A stretch of DNA of 64,000 bases from Hydra vulgaris (GCF_038396675.1 NC_088932.1:24443501-24507500); one strand, 5' to 3'; counted from the first letter of the stretch, positions 25,303-37,719 are shown. Numbers and translations: made by a program. Notes: a model not told the origin generated them from the letters alone.

Positions 25303-25893
25303 AGGGGAGAGTGGGGAAAAATGAGACATTAAAAAATATTTCTAGAATAATTTTAATATCTTTTTTATATAATGTATGTACTGCACTTAACAGGTTTTAA
25401 CAAATAAAACATCATTTCAGGCACCGATTCTATCCCTTAGGATTGACAGCAGATTATAATAAATTATAAATATTTTTGATTTTAGAAAAACCGTGCCATT
25501 GGTGTAAGTTGGAACAGATATGGGTTGAAATGGGACAAGCAAGAAATTAACAACTTATTAACAAAAATTACTAATTTAAAACTAATAAAAGCGTAAACCA
25601 CGTAGTTTTCATCAAGTTATTCAAGTGTTTTCCACAATATAATTACACAAAAGCATTATGGGAGAATCGGGAGATCAATTTTATTTGCCCTACTTCACCC
25701 CTCAAAAAATTGTTTTTTGAGGTACATTTTAAAAAAATAGTTTTTACCAAACCCAGAGACAAAGCTATGTCTGCTAAATAGAGGTGAAGAAATCTCATTG
25801 TTTACATTAAATAACATTGATTAGGGGCCTCTCCTAATAGGAATTTTTAAGATGCCCCTTTTCTCCCGCGTCCCACTTCTTTCCACTCTTCCC
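25303..25893. mobile_element. Possible MITE with GGGGAGAGTGGGG ends
   Basis: The left end AGGGGAGAGTGGGGAAAAATG is answered by the complement of a right end ending CCACTCTTCCC (about 25883-25893), with imperfect pairing. Internal G-rich phrases (GGGAGAATCGGGAGA near 25670) resemble the ends. No clear target duplication is visible. Confidence 0.4.
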
Positions 25894-26848
25894 TTCATCC
25901 GGGAGAAGATTGGGGTACAGAAAATCATATTTCGCATGTTAGTTTCTTTTTTTCATAAGTTAATTTTTTTTTTTTTTTTTATTTAAATAAAAAAATTAAA
26001 AAAATTTTAAAAAAAAAAGTTTTATTTAAACAACTTTAAAGTTTTAAGTTTAAGTTTTTTAAGTTTTAAGATTAAAGTAAATTAAAAGTTTAGAAATAAT
26101 TACGAATTTATTTTTTGTTACGAGTGTATTTCTAATATGTTAAAATTTTCCACCAGTGTTGCTTAGTTACTATCAAACTTATTTTAATGCTTTCACTCTG
26201 CAACTTTAAAATTAAATTCAAGAGTAATAAGTAATTTTATTGGAATGGGATTTATATCGGAATTGTACTCACTTTATCCATAAAACTTTAACCTACCTTT
26301 TTTAGTTTGATTAACTAACCTAAAGTTTTAAAAAACAAAAAAACTCTAATAAGTTTATGAACATATGATTAGAAAATAAGTGGCAAGTTGTAGCCCAAAC
26401 AAAAACCCAACATAAAAACTTGATTAGGGTTTTATAATTTTCGTTTATTATAATTTTTGTTTGAAAAAGCAGTGGTATCAGACATGTGTGGCTACGTTTA
26501 TGGTATACTTGATAGGGAACATGTTACCATGTCACTTCAGGTGGACCATGTGGCGCTATAATGCTAATATAGTTTAAGAAATATAGACATTAAAGCAACA
26601 CATCAAAGCCATAAAGTGAGGGTGCACGCCATCAAATGACTCACTTCATTAAAAAGACTGAATTAAAAAAAAAATGACTAATTTAAAATTATTTGATGAA
26701 AAACGAGCATTAAAACGTGAAAGCATCAATAAGCCCATTCGAGTTTAATTTTGAACAATGATAACACTTTCAACTACTTTCCTAAAAAGTTTACCTTTAT
26801 TTAGCATTTTAAGTAGCATCACGTCATTTTAACAATTTTGTACTTCTG
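25894..26848. other. AT-rich spacer with poly-T and poly-A tracts
   Basis: A T tract at about 25966-25980 and neighbouring A tracts dominate. No gene or clear element end is seen. Confidence 0.55.
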
Positions 26849-26930
<82 letters not shown>

Positions 26931-26951
26931 AACTGCAACTACTACTACTAA
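26849..26951. repeat. (CTA)n trinucleotide repeat
   Basis: About 27 perfect units to 26930, then interrupted units. The apparent poly-Ser frame on the minus strand is an artefact. Confidence 0.97.
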
Positions 26952-27201
26952 AACTAATACTTATGTGCCTTTTATCATATCTATTAAGTAAGTCTAAGAC
27001 ACAAAACAATCTAAAGTTTGAGTTTGCTAAGTTTACTTTGGTTAACAATTATCGTTAAAAAAAAAGAAACATTTAATATTATTGCAATGGTTTGATTATT
27101 TAAAATTATATTTACACAATACATATGACTGAAAATAAGCTTTAAGAAAAAAATTTACTTTCATGCTAGTTTATACAAATTTTTTTAAGCGAGGTTTCAT
27201 T

Positions 27202-27309
27202 TCCAGCGTGTACAGAACGTTCGTTAGAAGTCTTAAGAATATCCATAAGGACTTGTGACGTTTATACGGCGTTGTATAAGACGTCTTACGGACGTCTGTG
27301 CCCGCTGGG
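27202..27309. mobile_element. Diverged relative of the CCCAGTGGGCACAG hairpin MITE
   Basis: The right end reads GACGTCTGTGCCCGCTGGG and the left end CCAGCGTGTACAGAACG, which pair imperfectly. Size and ends match the 20339-20447 MITE. TT occurs on both sides. Confidence 0.7.
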
Positions 27310-29940
27310 TTGAAGCAAAATGATATATTGATAATGCTAAGTCAATGTTCTTAGCAAGCTCACATTCAATTAAAATTAATGTCAATTTAAAAAAGCATTG
27401 TTTAGTTGATTTTTTTCAATGGTAATAAGTTATTTTCAAGCTGCTTCCTGTTAGGTAATGGTTTTTTCCACCACTTAACTTAAAAAATCATTATGGGAGA
27501 AAACACTTACATTTTTTTTTTCATGATAAGGTCAAAAGCATAAGCTATACGTCATAAACATGAGTTGTCAGTTAAGAAAAATTGTTGAAAAATAGAGAAG
27601 ACATTTATTGTAATGGATGGAAGACGCATCAAATAAAAGACTATTAAAATTTATTATCATTATCAACGCAGATATAATGTAATTAAACAATAAATAATAA
27701 ACCATAAAAAATATATAAAATAAAACTATGCATTGACAAAAATTTTATATATTTTTTCAACTAAAACTTTTATTTGAGCCTAAACATAAACAGCAAAAGA
27801 TCAGGAGAATAGAAAATTAATTTGCAAGAAAAAAAAAGAAAATGCAGTGAGAAGCATTCTTCTTTTTAAAACAAAAGTTTTCAGCGCCACCCAAATATTT
27901 GTTAGCGAACTTTGTTCATTGTTTCAAATTTGGAAAACCATCTTTGATCCAAACATAAGCTCCGTTTTGAAAAAATTAGGAACCTACTCCTACTCGGCTT
28001 AAAAAAACAAAATCAAACATATTAACTTTATACGAAAAAGGCCAGATTTTTTACCTATGATGTAAAACATTCAAGTGCTGTTTTAGATTTTATTACAAAA
28101 CTCTCTGAGATTTCTAAGTGCAAAAAAACAATTAATAAATTAATAACAGACTTTGCTAAAAAGAAATATTTAAGCTACAGGATTATTTTATAAAATTGGC
28201 TAAATTTGTAAAATACTTCTTTTGCATCAATCATTTAATTTATCTAGCGTTGTAAACAATTACAAAAAATGATAACGTAATCAATAGGCAAGTGGATAAA
28301 TTTTCATATTCTGAATTTCTATTTCTTAAGACAAACTGAACACAGTTAAATTCTTTTGTTACAAATCATAAAATAAATGCAAACAATATTCTTAGTAATA
28401 ATAATATTATTACAAACAATTTGAATTTATACTAAGATTGCTAGAAAAATAATTTAATGTGTTAAAAATTAAACTGCGTTCAGTTAACGTTTGCAATTTT
28501 AAATACAATTTAGAAGATGCAAACGTAAAAAAGCACCACAATATTCAAGAAAGATTTTTGTAAAAAGTATCCAGTAAGAAGCATCCGTTTCCAACAACTT
28601 TTTTTTTAAAAGAAATACTAATGTTATTTGTCCAGATAGGACCAGAACCCCTTACAACTCTGAAGGAGAAATTAATGCAAGGCCGACGACATGGGTTTCG
28701 AAGTGGGGGGTGGGGGGGGAAGTGGTGCACAATCGTCAATTCTTAAAAAAAGTCTTTTATATCTAATATTTTCTTATAAAAGAAATTAATAATAAAAAAG
28801 GTTCTTTAGAAAAAAAGTGGGGGGGGGGGCATTGGAGGAAAAGGATATATAGCATTAAAAATAAGAACTTTACACACACACACACACACCCCACTTAATT
28901 TAAGGGGGATGGGGGTGAACAACAACATTATTAAATCAAATTGGAAATTCATCGATGAATATAAATTAAGTTTGAAAAAAAAAAAACTTGACTCATTGCC
29001 CTCCTTTTTGGGGCTGGGGGGTTACATTTTGAAGTTTTTGTTGTTCCCAGTCTCCAATCACTGCAATTTTTTGCATAGCATCCTCATTCCTCCTAAATAT
29101 GAACATGCTTAAACATGGACTTTTCTTTATGTTTCAAAGTTGCTTAGCTTAAACATCAAAAAAAGTTGTCTACGGCCTAGAAGCGGTATAATAAAAAACA
29201 TTTTTATTTGCTTTGCAGTGATAAGTTTTTTTTTTTTTTTTTTTCTTCGGTGATGCGCAAGTTAATCTGTGACTTAATTTTATTCATTAAAAAATCCTGC
29301 TGAAAATTTTTTTTTCAACTTTAGCCCATTTTTCTTTGTTTACAGATCCGATCTAAGTATATTTAATGTAGGTTACACTTAATATTGGGTATTAATAATC
29401 AAGTATGTAATAATCAATATATATTTGTATCATAAAAAAATCAGTGCAAAACCGATTACCAAGTTTTTAACGAAAAATCAGTTTTTGAAATTTTTTATAT
29501 TAGATTAAGCACAGTTAAAATATTGCTTCCATTGGATAATTTAAAAATTGCTTGCAAAGCATAATTAAAGCAGTTAGTATTTTAATAGGTTTAAAATTTT
29601 TGGAGTTACCAAATAAAAAAGTAGCATTATGTTGATTAAGACGATTTCCAATTTAGATTGCTGTAAAGTTTGCAATACTTTAAATATATATGTTAATATA
29701 GATGTTTAAACAGTTAAATAACGAAAGAAAAAAAATAATGAAAAAAAATATTTTACTAATCTTCTATTGGACATAACAGTTTACATTTTTTTTTAGGTTT
29801 TTTAAACGTTTTATGTTCCTTTGATAAAATTTCAATTGAAGAATTATAAGACTCAATGTAAACAATATGTTGTCTAATTAGCGATTTACGCTGATATAGC
29901 AACAATAAAATAAACCATGAATTTCGTCTTTACCTTAATC
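27310..29940. other. AT-rich spacer with G-runs and short repeats
   Basis: G- and C-rich runs occur at about 28700-28720, 28818-28830 and 28873-28920, including a short (CA)n. I see no domain, RNA gene or bounded element. Confidence 0.5.
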
Positions 29941-29999
29941 TTCCGTGACAAATAGCTGTTGACATATTGCTTAAGAGTGTGAGTGCGTTACCAGAACAA

Positions 30000-30006
30000 T
30001 ATATAA
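30000..30006 (+). promoter_or_regulatory. TATATAA box upstream of the ankyrin gene
   Basis: TATATAA lies about 300 bp before the ATG at 30308 and would place the transcript start near 30030. The upstream 250 bp are less repetitive than the surroundings. Assignment is by position only. Confidence 0.45.
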
Positions 30007-30307
30007 GCATTCATGGCATAAAAAGCATACCGTTATCATTTTCATATCAAATTAAATTTATAAGTACTTTGAGCACGATATATTTAATAAAACTCATCTT
30101 ACTGTGACGTTTAATTGTGCCGAGACATTCATCTTGCTGAGTTTTTCATCTTGTTGAGATATTTTCGTAGTAGAGAACTTATTTTTGAAGTCGTCAATTG
30201 AACATTCGAAAGAGTTGAAATAATTGTAACGTAATTAATTTTAATTGTAAAATTGCTACCCAAATTAATATTGAACAAACTTTTGATTCAACATATTTAA
30301 AAAACGA

Positions 30308-30742
30308 ATGTTTGAAAACAATCAATTAAAATTTCCAGAAAAAATTAATGAACGATCGGGTGATTCTGTTGAAGAAAAACCATTTAAAAGCATAAGAGAA
30401 CGGCGAGTAAATAAATGTCAATCTTACGAACCCAATATGTTATTAGAAAAGGCCATTGAAGAAAACTTTACCGATGTAGTCCTAAGACTTATTAAGAGCG
30501 GACAAGTCAACATAAACAAACTGAACGATAAAGGTTATGCGCCTATACACAAAGCTGCATATGAAGATAAAGTCAATATGTTATGTGTACTTTTAGATTG
30601 CGGAGCATTTATTGATCAGAGAGATATATCGGGTTTAACAGCTTTAGAAATTGCTGTGACGGAAGGATGCTTTGAAAGTGCAAGGGTTCTTACAGACAGA
30701 GGCGCAGACCAAAAATGCATAATGAATGGCATACATATTTAG
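30308..30742 (+). CDS. Small ankyrin-repeat protein, 144 residues, single exon
   Basis: Residues 1-50 are charged and without a domain. From about residue 52 there are two to three ankyrin repeats: LEKAIEENFTDVVLRLIKSG, then NDKGYAPIHKAAYEDKVNML with a canonical P-I-H-KAA helix, then DISGLTALEIAVTEGCFESA ending in DRGAD. No signal peptide or membrane segment is seen. Length and layout resemble small adaptor-like proteins such as NRARP or the ankyrin part of phosphatase-1 regulatory subunits, but similarity is not enough to assign either. The frame is intact, is not bounded by repeats, and has an upstream TATA box and a downstream ATTAAA at 30798, so it is probably a functional host gene. Confidence 0.8.
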   Translation: MFENNQLKFPEKINERSGDSVEEKPFKSIRERRVNKCQSYEPNMLLEKAIEENFTDVVLRLIKSGQVNINKLNDKGYAPIHKAAYEDKVNMLCVLLDCGAFIDQRDISGLTALEIAVTEGCFESARVLTDRGADQKCIMNGIHI

Positions 30743-31541
30743 AATTTATAATGAAGATTTTTTCATATTTTTATGGTCTAGAGTTTATTTTATTTACATT
30801 AAACATTTTTTTCAACTTTGTGCATTCAAGGTTGAAAGAATTAATTTCAAATGTTAATATTTTGTAAATATTGTTCTTTGAAACAAAAATTGCTTATAAA
30901 GGTACAAATATAGTTGTAGGTATAATTGCGAATATTTTTTTAAGTGAATATAGTTGTGCAACCTAGATTATACATTGAGCGAGAAACACATAAAGTTAAA
31001 TGATACTCATATTCGAGGTCGGACTGGCCAGGGAGCTTGGGGATCACCCCCCCCCCGGCCTCTGCAATGTCTGAAGGACATGGGTCTCGCTATAAATCAA
31101 GATGTACAAGCAAAATACACAAAAATACAAATTAGTAATAACTATTTATTGTTTATATACATCATTTTTGTAAAGACAATACAATAACTATAGTTTATTT
31201 CTACGATTAAAATATGAATTATTAACGAATAAAAAATGAAATGTTTTATATAATATACAAATACATTGTAAAGCAGCCTTATACAATTACTTATTAGTGG
31301 AAGAGTAAATTATCTTAAGTAAGAGACTGAAAAATTAAATTATTACAAAAAAAACATTAAATTTCGTGTTTTTATCGAGTAATACGTATATATTTTATAT
31401 AGGCCCAAGACCCTAAAGAGGATAAAAATGTGCTGGTGCAAAATTGTTTTTCACGTTGTAAGGAGGCCCTGTCCTTATGACTATTATTTTATTAAGATAT
31501 TCAGAACGTTGTGATATTTATAATGATAAGCACTGGTTTAT

Positions 31542-31596
31542 AAGAAGCCAGTGCTTATAATAATAAGGACCTTATTATTATAAGCACTGGCTTCTT
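31542..31596. repeat. Perfect 27-bp palindrome with one-base spacer
   Basis: AAGAAGCCAGTGCTTATAAT and seven further bases are followed, after one A, by the exact reverse complement. The adjacent GATAAGCACTGG at 31526 repeats part of it. Confidence 0.95.
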
Positions 31597-31739
31597 CCCA
31601 ACCAAAGAGGCTCAGAAATATTTGATGGGGCTGGAAATTTTATTATTTAAAATTATATTATTTCTTAGTAAACATTAATTTCAGTTGTTTGTATTTATAA
31701 AAAAATATAGAGTGATATACATATAAATAAGTGTTGTGA

Positions 31740-31965
31740 AGGTAAAATTTACCGAAAAATTTTGAAAATTTACCGCCTGGTAAATTTTGAATATTTGTTT
31801 CACTTATTTCTATTTCTCATTGTAAAAAAAATTTTTTTATATAAATAAAATTTACCCACTCCGGTTTAAAATTTACCGGTATATTTACCGGTAAATTTTT
31901 TACATTGATTCAAATTTTTTCGGTAAAATTTTTCATATTGATCGGTAAATTTTCTAGATAGTTTC
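31740..31965. repeat. Cluster of GGTAAATTT motifs in both orientations
   Basis: Phrases such as AAAATTTACCG, CCTGGTAAATTTT, TTTACCGGTATATTTACCGG and CGGTAAATTTTC recur about every 25-30 bp. Confidence 0.8.
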
Positions 31966-32127
31966 TTATTTTTCAAGAAAAAAAACTTTTTTATAAATGT
32001 TTTTTATATATAATTAAAGAAAAATTATATTATAATAAAATAAGTATATAAAATTATATTATAAAACTAAAATTAAATTCTTTGAATCAAAGAGTTTAAT
32101 TTCAGTTTTATAATATAATTTTATATA

Positions 32128-34565
32128 CCGTAAAATGGGGTGAATAGAAACAGTGGGGTGAATAGAAACAAAACTTCATTTTTATATATATAGTAATTTA
32201 TTTCCTACATAACTATGGTCAAATAGTGGCAACAAATTTTTTTTTAAAGTTGGTACACTTTAGGCTAAAATAATGGTTTGTTTGGGTGGCAGCACTGATT
32301 CCTATTTGATTGCTTTCTTGAATGTTGCACGTGATTCATGCTGTTTTTTCATCTACCTTGAACTTTCCAGGTAAGTCAGAATGTGTACTGTTCATAGAAG
32401 TAAATAGTTGTTCAAAACATAGATTAACTATCCATATAAAAGATTAAGGCTTACTTTAAGCTTTAACTTTAACAATATTATTTCAGAAATTATTCATATT
32501 GATTACGTTAGATTTTTAGAATTCGTTGGGTGAATAGAAACACATATTTTTTAGTGTTTCTATTTACCCCACAAAAAAAATTTAATACTAAATCACACTT
32601 ATACAATATAAAATACATATTATGTGTTATATACTTATATACTTAACTGACACAGCTGTTTTATTTCAGAACCCTGTAAAATGCCAAGGAAGTACAAAGG
32701 CGTGGTTGGAGGTGGCTACAAAAAGCACGATCCAAAAACAATCGAAAAAGCAATTTCTGACATACAGAATGGATTAAGCCTTCGAAAGTCTGCTGAAAAA
32801 CATGGTTTGCATTATAGTTTTCTTTATCGACACTTGAAAAGAGGTCTAAATTTGAAGAAACATGGTGGTCAGACAGCATCATCTCTTGAAGGCAAACAGC
32901 TGTTTGTTGATAGGCTTAAGATATGTGGCGAATGGGGTTATCCCATTGACACTACAACTCTACGACTCCTTGTAAAAGACTTTTTAGACCGGAGAGGGAA
33001 AGAAGTTAAGAGGTTTAAAGATAACCTCCCTGGCCGTGACTTTGTGGAATCATTTATAAAACATCATAAGGAACAACTGGCCGTGAGAATGTGTCAGAAT
33101 ATTAAATGCTCGAGGTCTGGTGTAACACCAGAAACAATTAACAACTATTTTGATGAACTAACAAATAAATTAAAGGATGTGCCTTTATCTAATATCGTAA
33201 ACTATGATGAGACGAACCTAAGTGATGACCCTGGTAAGCGAAAGGTCATTATACGTAGAGGGACAAAATATCCAGAAAGAGTCATAACCTCATCAAAGTC
33301 ATCTACGTCTGTGATGTTTGCAGCCGCTGCTGATGGCACTATTTTACCACCTTACGTTGTGTATAAGGCTATGCACTTGTACCAAAGCTGGACAGAAGGT
33401 GGGCCAAAAAACGCCAGGTACAATTGAACAAAGTCTGGCTGGTTCGATTCCTTTTGCTTTGAAGATTGGATACTGACAGTTGCTCTTCCGTACCTGAAAA
33501 ACAAAACGGGTCGAAAAATTCTGATTGGGGACAGTTTGTCTTTCCACTTATCAGTGGAATCTGTGAAGTTGTGTAAAGACAATGATATCAGTTTTATTTT
33601 TCTCCCAGCTAACTCCACCCATCTCACACAACCTCTAGACGTAGCCTTTTTTCGCCCATTGAAATCAACATGGCGGCAGATTCTCGAAGAGTGGAAAAAG
33701 GGCCTAGAAAGAGCAGAAGCAACTGTTTCTAAGGACAAATTTCCCGCGTTATTGAAAAAGTTGTGTGATTCATTGAAGGAAGAAAATGCGATCAGCGGTT
33801 TTAAGAAGTGCGGTATAGCGCCTCTAAACAGGAACAAAGTGCTGTCTATGCTTCCAAAAATCATTGATGATGAGGAAAATCGGAATCCAGAAAATATTCA
33901 AAAGAACACTGAAGCTGTTGACAGGAGTTTCCAAGAGCTCCTTCAGAGTCTGCGTCATGATCAGACTCCTAAGATAAGTCAAAAAAGGACCAAAGTAAAT
34001 TTGAAACCTGGCAAAAGTATCGGTGTTGAGGACTTCGTCGTGGACGATGAGATTTCCCAAACTTCAGGTTCTACTGGCCAAAACCCAGGTACCTCAGGTA
34101 CTAAACAGGTTCAGCCAAAGAAAAGTCGAAAGCGTGTGGAGATATCATCAGAAGATGAAGAGGACTATTCCAATTTGGTTTCTTACCGTAGGGCACATTT
34201 TATGTAACTTCTTTTGTTTATGTACTCAAATAAATCATTATGTTAAGAAATAAATTTATTTGTATTCATTTATTGACCAAAAATCCATATTTGTCTGTTT
34301 CAATTCACCCTAAATTTGTTTCAAAGAAAAACACATGAAATTGAAGTACTGTTTCTATTCACCCCCATCTGCGGGATGAATAGAAACACCATGTTTTTAT
34401 TTGTTTTCATTAAAATGAAATAAGATAAAAAAATGGAAACACCATAAAAAAATAGGTCTAACAGAGACCTGTATTTGGGGAAAAAATGGTGTACCTAAAA
34501 CAACTACAAATATGCAAAACTTTAAACCAAAGTTGAAAATTGTTTCTATTCACCCCGTTTTACGG
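32128..34565 (+). mobile_element. Nearly intact pogo/Tigger-like transposon
   Basis: TA flanks both ends (32126-32127 and 34566-34567). The 24-bp terminal inverted repeats (starting CCGTAAAATGGGGTGAATAG) match at 23 positions. The TGGGGTGAATAGAAAC core is repeated near the left end at about 32153. More copies occur at about 32525 and, inverted, at 34295, 34350 and 34370. The element is 2438 bp and has one gene. Confidence 0.95.
32681..34207 (+). pseudogene. Pogo/Tigger-like transposase with a single nonsense codon
   Basis: The frame from ATG 32681 to TAA 34205-34207 (about 508 codons) is open except for TGA at 33425-33427. The context NARYN-stop-TKSGWFD suggests a CGA (Arg) to TGA change. 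Domains in order: psq-type helix-turn-helix (LSLRKSAEKHGLHYSFLYRH, residues 28-50), a CENP-B-like DNA-binding arm (about 60-135), then DDE_1 catalytic blocks NYDETNLSDDPG, LIGDSLSFH and THLTQPLDVAFFRP with all three acidic positions retained. The C-terminal tail is Ser/acidic-rich with KKSRKR, a likely nuclear localisation signal. An AATAAA follows the stop by about 20 bases. This is a very young copy. Confidence 0.93.
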
Positions 34566-35033
34566 TACTTTATTTTAATATAATATAAATTTTTTTAAAT
34601 TATAAATAAAAAACATTTATAAAGAAGTTTTTTTCTTAAAAAATAAGAAATTGAATATCAAAATTTGATATTTAATTTTGTGTTAATGGCTATGTTCTTT
34701 AAGCAATAGAATAAAAACCGTATATGGTTACCCTAACCATAAATCCGTTTTAGCATGGTAATAATATGCAGAAAATAAAGTGGTGCAATGCTGCAATTTA
34801 AAATTACAATATATTTTTTGATTTTTTCAAAAGTGTTTAGTAAATTGATGTACGGAATGCATTGTCAAAGATATGGAAATTTGCATGTACATTATTAGAA
34901 ATTTCCTAAACCCTTTTAACAAAAAAAACTATGTGATTAAGGGTTTAACTTATTTTTGCTTAATTTTTTGGTACTATAAGGAGCCCATCTATGTCTTTGG
35001 GACCCTTAGTGCCAGCCCGACCATGCTCATATT

Positions 35034-36420
35034 AGAAACTTTTTTACTATGATGTTTTAACTAAAAATCTTAAATTAAATATTATTAATTTTTTTATTAA
35101 GCATTTGCAATGTTTATAAAAAAATTAATCCAAATATTTTTATATAATTAAGTTTAATGACAATCAATTTAATTCAGCAAAGACTATCACGTACCGACGA
35201 ATCGCCTAAATTTAATTATAAACAAATGATTGTCTTTATTATAGAGCAATTTTTAAGACGTCATTATATAATGTCATACTGTGAAAAAATCAATTAATGT
35301 TAAATGAATAATCTAAATTTACATGTTTTGATCAAAATGATTTTGTTGTACAATTACATTAAACATATAAAATTAAGTACTTAAGTCGAATTTTCATAGA
35401 AATTTATTACTATTGTTAAGATGTATTTTCTGATTATGCTACTATTGTAATGATATAATTTCTGAAAATTTTGAAAAAATTGAAAAAATGATAAAAAATA
35501 AAATAAATCAAAAACTCATAAATAAACAGTTTCAATATGACTAAAATTTATATTTTTACTATACAATGTAATATTCCGATCCTCGCAGACAGCTGGTGCA
35601 TCATAGATAGATATCATCGCCTAAGAGTTAACTCAGTGCAAATAAACATGTTTCTATGGAGATAGAAAAAACCCGGTCTTCCGAAAGATGTTACTTTCGG
35701 TTGCGTTGATTCTTAAGCGATATATATGTTTTTTAAATTTATTTAAAAAACAATATCGTCTTTTTTAAATCAAATGTTTAACTTACATAATATTTTAAAG
35801 ATAAATATTTTGCTTCTCTTACCACCGAACCCCTCCTCTCCGTTTAATACAAACATAATCTGATTAAAACTGAAACAAAAGCAATCAAGGTTAAAAAATT
35901 CAATTTTTTCAAAGTTTTCAAAAAAGTTTTCAAACTTATAAAAGTTTCAAAGTTGATGAATTCTTTTTTATATAAAGGAAATAAATTATTTTTAAGAATA
36001 ATTTATTTATATTACAAACATTTTTATATTGTCATGAGTTTTGTTACTTTATTTTAAAAATAATTTAAGTCAGTAAAGAAAAAAATGTTATATTACTGAT
36101 TTTTTTTTATAAACTTAAAACTTATACTAAACTTTAATTTTATAAATAAAAATTTAGTTTTAAAGGTTGCGACAAAATCATTAATGTAAAATTTATGATT
36201 AATATTTTAAAAAATTATCGAGAGAGAAAGTTACAGAATACATAAGCCGCATTAGAAGTTTTATAATTTATCAAACATTTTAACAAAACCAATTATCTAT
36301 TATAAAAATCTTTTTTTTGAATAACCCTTTACCCTAATATAACTAAATCTAACCCTTGATCATAAACATAATCCAGATATATAAGCTGCGGAAAAGTTAA
36401 TGAACTATTTCTAAGAGTTG
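35034..36420. other. AT-rich spacer, no gene recognised
   Basis: A less AT-rich patch at 35575-35705 shows no recognisable protein in either strand. Confidence 0.5.
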
Positions 36421-36429
36421 ATTGAAAAG

Positions 36430-37370
36430 TTTTGAAAAAATGAAAGAATGAGTATTTTTTTAATGAAATTAGTTTTTTTATTCCATAAAATCTCCCTCAA
36501 CATAAACACACTAATTCCATTGACCCCCTAATAACTTTATACAATATTTGTAATGATTTTCCAGAAGCTTTGTAAAATACTGTTCCACTGCTGCAATAGC
36601 TTTTTCATTCAATAAAAAAAGTTTTCCACAAAAGGTTCAAGTTTCTGACGAGGTAATAGTTGGAGGGAGCCAAATCTGGTGAAAACAGTGGATGTTTAAG
36701 CAATTTTTACTTTAATTTGTTCAATTTAACAATCATCATTGCCTTGGTCAAAAATTTTTCTTTTCTTTTGTAAACCAGAACTTTTTTAAGAATTTTTTTA
36801 TCCAACTGGTCCAAAAGGTTGCAATTATATTCAGAATTAATTGTTCTACTTTTTTCAACATAATCAATTAACAAAACCCTTTTTGCATCCCAAAATACTG
36901 ATGCAATATTCCTTTTTGTCGTTCGTTTTGACTTCACTTGTTATGGAGCTGTAAACTGTAAACGTTTTTGTTTCAGTGTTGGATCATGATGGTAGATCTA
37001 AATATCATCCAAATTAGTTTTATTCTGCCTAAAATAACCCATTTTATGGCCAAGAACTTTATTTTTGATTTAGATTTTGTTGAATTTTTAACAAATGCGT
37101 CAGTAATTTTCCAAATTGCTTACACATATGTGAACGTCTCATTTGTGATGCCTATGGTATCAATAATTTTAAGCTGAGTTCTTTAATCTTTACAAACAAT
37201 ATCAAAACTCAGTGATTTCTGGAGTAGTTGCACTTTTTGGACGTTGTGATGAACTTTCAACGTTTGTATGACCACATTTAAACTGTAAATACCATCAATG
37301 CACAATAGGGTTTTCCAAAGAACACCAACTGCCAATAAATTAGTCAAACGTAGTACCATCTCAGTTGTTG
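36430..37370 (-). pseudogene. Decayed mariner transposase
   Basis: Read on the minus strand from about 37320: WYLQFKCGHTNVE and KSATTPEIT (helix-turn-helix linker), then IDTIGITNETF. The core at 36937-36707 reads IASVFWDAKRVLLIDYVEKS, RTINSEYNCNLLDQL. FSPDLAPSNYYL follows near 36690-36650 and a C-terminal GGSMEL/GDF-like end near 36490. These are typical mariner blocks. The second catalytic block (HDNAPxH) is destroyed and many frameshifts occur. A possible 3' end with AAGAGTTGATTGAAAAGTTT starts at about 36411. The 5' terminal repeat was not found. Confidence 0.85.
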
Positions 37371-37469
37371 ACAATTTATTCAGATTTTTGTTTTCAGAAT
37401 TTAGTGCATACCCAGTAAACATTAAACAGTTGATAAGTAGTTGGCCCGATCCTAATAACCAACTATTAG

Positions 37470-37640
37470 CTACAGTTGAGCCAATAGTCGGCTATTTAGT
37501 TAGTACCGTGAAAAAAACGTAACGCTTTTACCAACACTTAGCCAACTGTTTTATAAACTGTTGGTACCATTAACGGCCCAACAGTAATAAAACAGTTGGC
37601 TAACAGTTGGTACCATTACCGGCCCAACTATATGATTTTT
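37470..37640. repeat. Subterminal CAGTTGGTACCATTA-type duplications
   Basis: ACTGTTGGTACCATTAACGG and CCCAAC at about 37557-37585 are repeated at about 37605-37630, with neighbouring CAACTGTT/AACAGTTGG words in both orientations. Confidence 0.75.
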
Positions 37641-37719
37641 TTCGCGATTTTTTAAATTCGCTTTTGAACTTTAATTGAAAGTGCAAATCTTATAAATGTT
37701 TACAACTATCTTTACAAAT

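Larger units (their letters stand above)
31960..34660. repeat. Inverted-repeat arms on both sides of the nested Tigger element
   Basis: The segment at about 31963-32047 (including ACTTTTTTATAAATGTTTTT) is the approximate reverse complement of about 34566-34655. The Tigger element therefore inserted close to the centre of a pre-existing palindrome. Confidence 0.7.
31014..35025. mobile_element. Non-autonomous element with 8-bp TSD, interrupted by a Tigger-like transposon
   Basis: The octamer CTCATATT stands outside both ends (31006-31013 and 35026-35033). The ends pair as CGAGGTCGGACTGGCC and (complement) CATGGTCGGGCTGGCA, with the core GGTCGGnCTGGC exact. Subterminal phrases (GGACATGGGTCTCG left, complement of GAGCCCATCTATGTC right) also correspond. 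An 8-bp duplication fits hAT or P superfamilies. No transposase of its own is visible; the only gene lies in the nested 32128-34565 element. Confidence 0.82.

Noticed and set aside
26824..27048. Serine-rich protein on the minus strand
   Set aside because: Product of the (CTA)n repeat, without conserved flanks.
28545..29112. Two frames of about 65 codons near G-rich runs
   Set aside because: No conserved motif, and the flanking G/C runs give spurious Pro/Gly-rich translations.
30954..31187. Plus-strand frame of 77 codons
   Set aside because: It crosses the left boundary and TSD of the 31014-35025 element, so it cannot be an old gene.
33430..33450. GGTTCGATTCC, a tRNA T-loop-like word
   Set aside because: It is transposase coding sequence (GWFDSF) and no cloverleaf can be drawn around it. 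No other tRNA candidate was found.
33344..33864. Minus-strand frames of 67 and 170 codons
   Set aside because: They lie opposite the well-supported Tigger-like transposase and show no domain.
36968..37522. Plus-strand frames of 69 and 74 codons
   Set aside because: Antisense to the mariner remnant; composition explains them.
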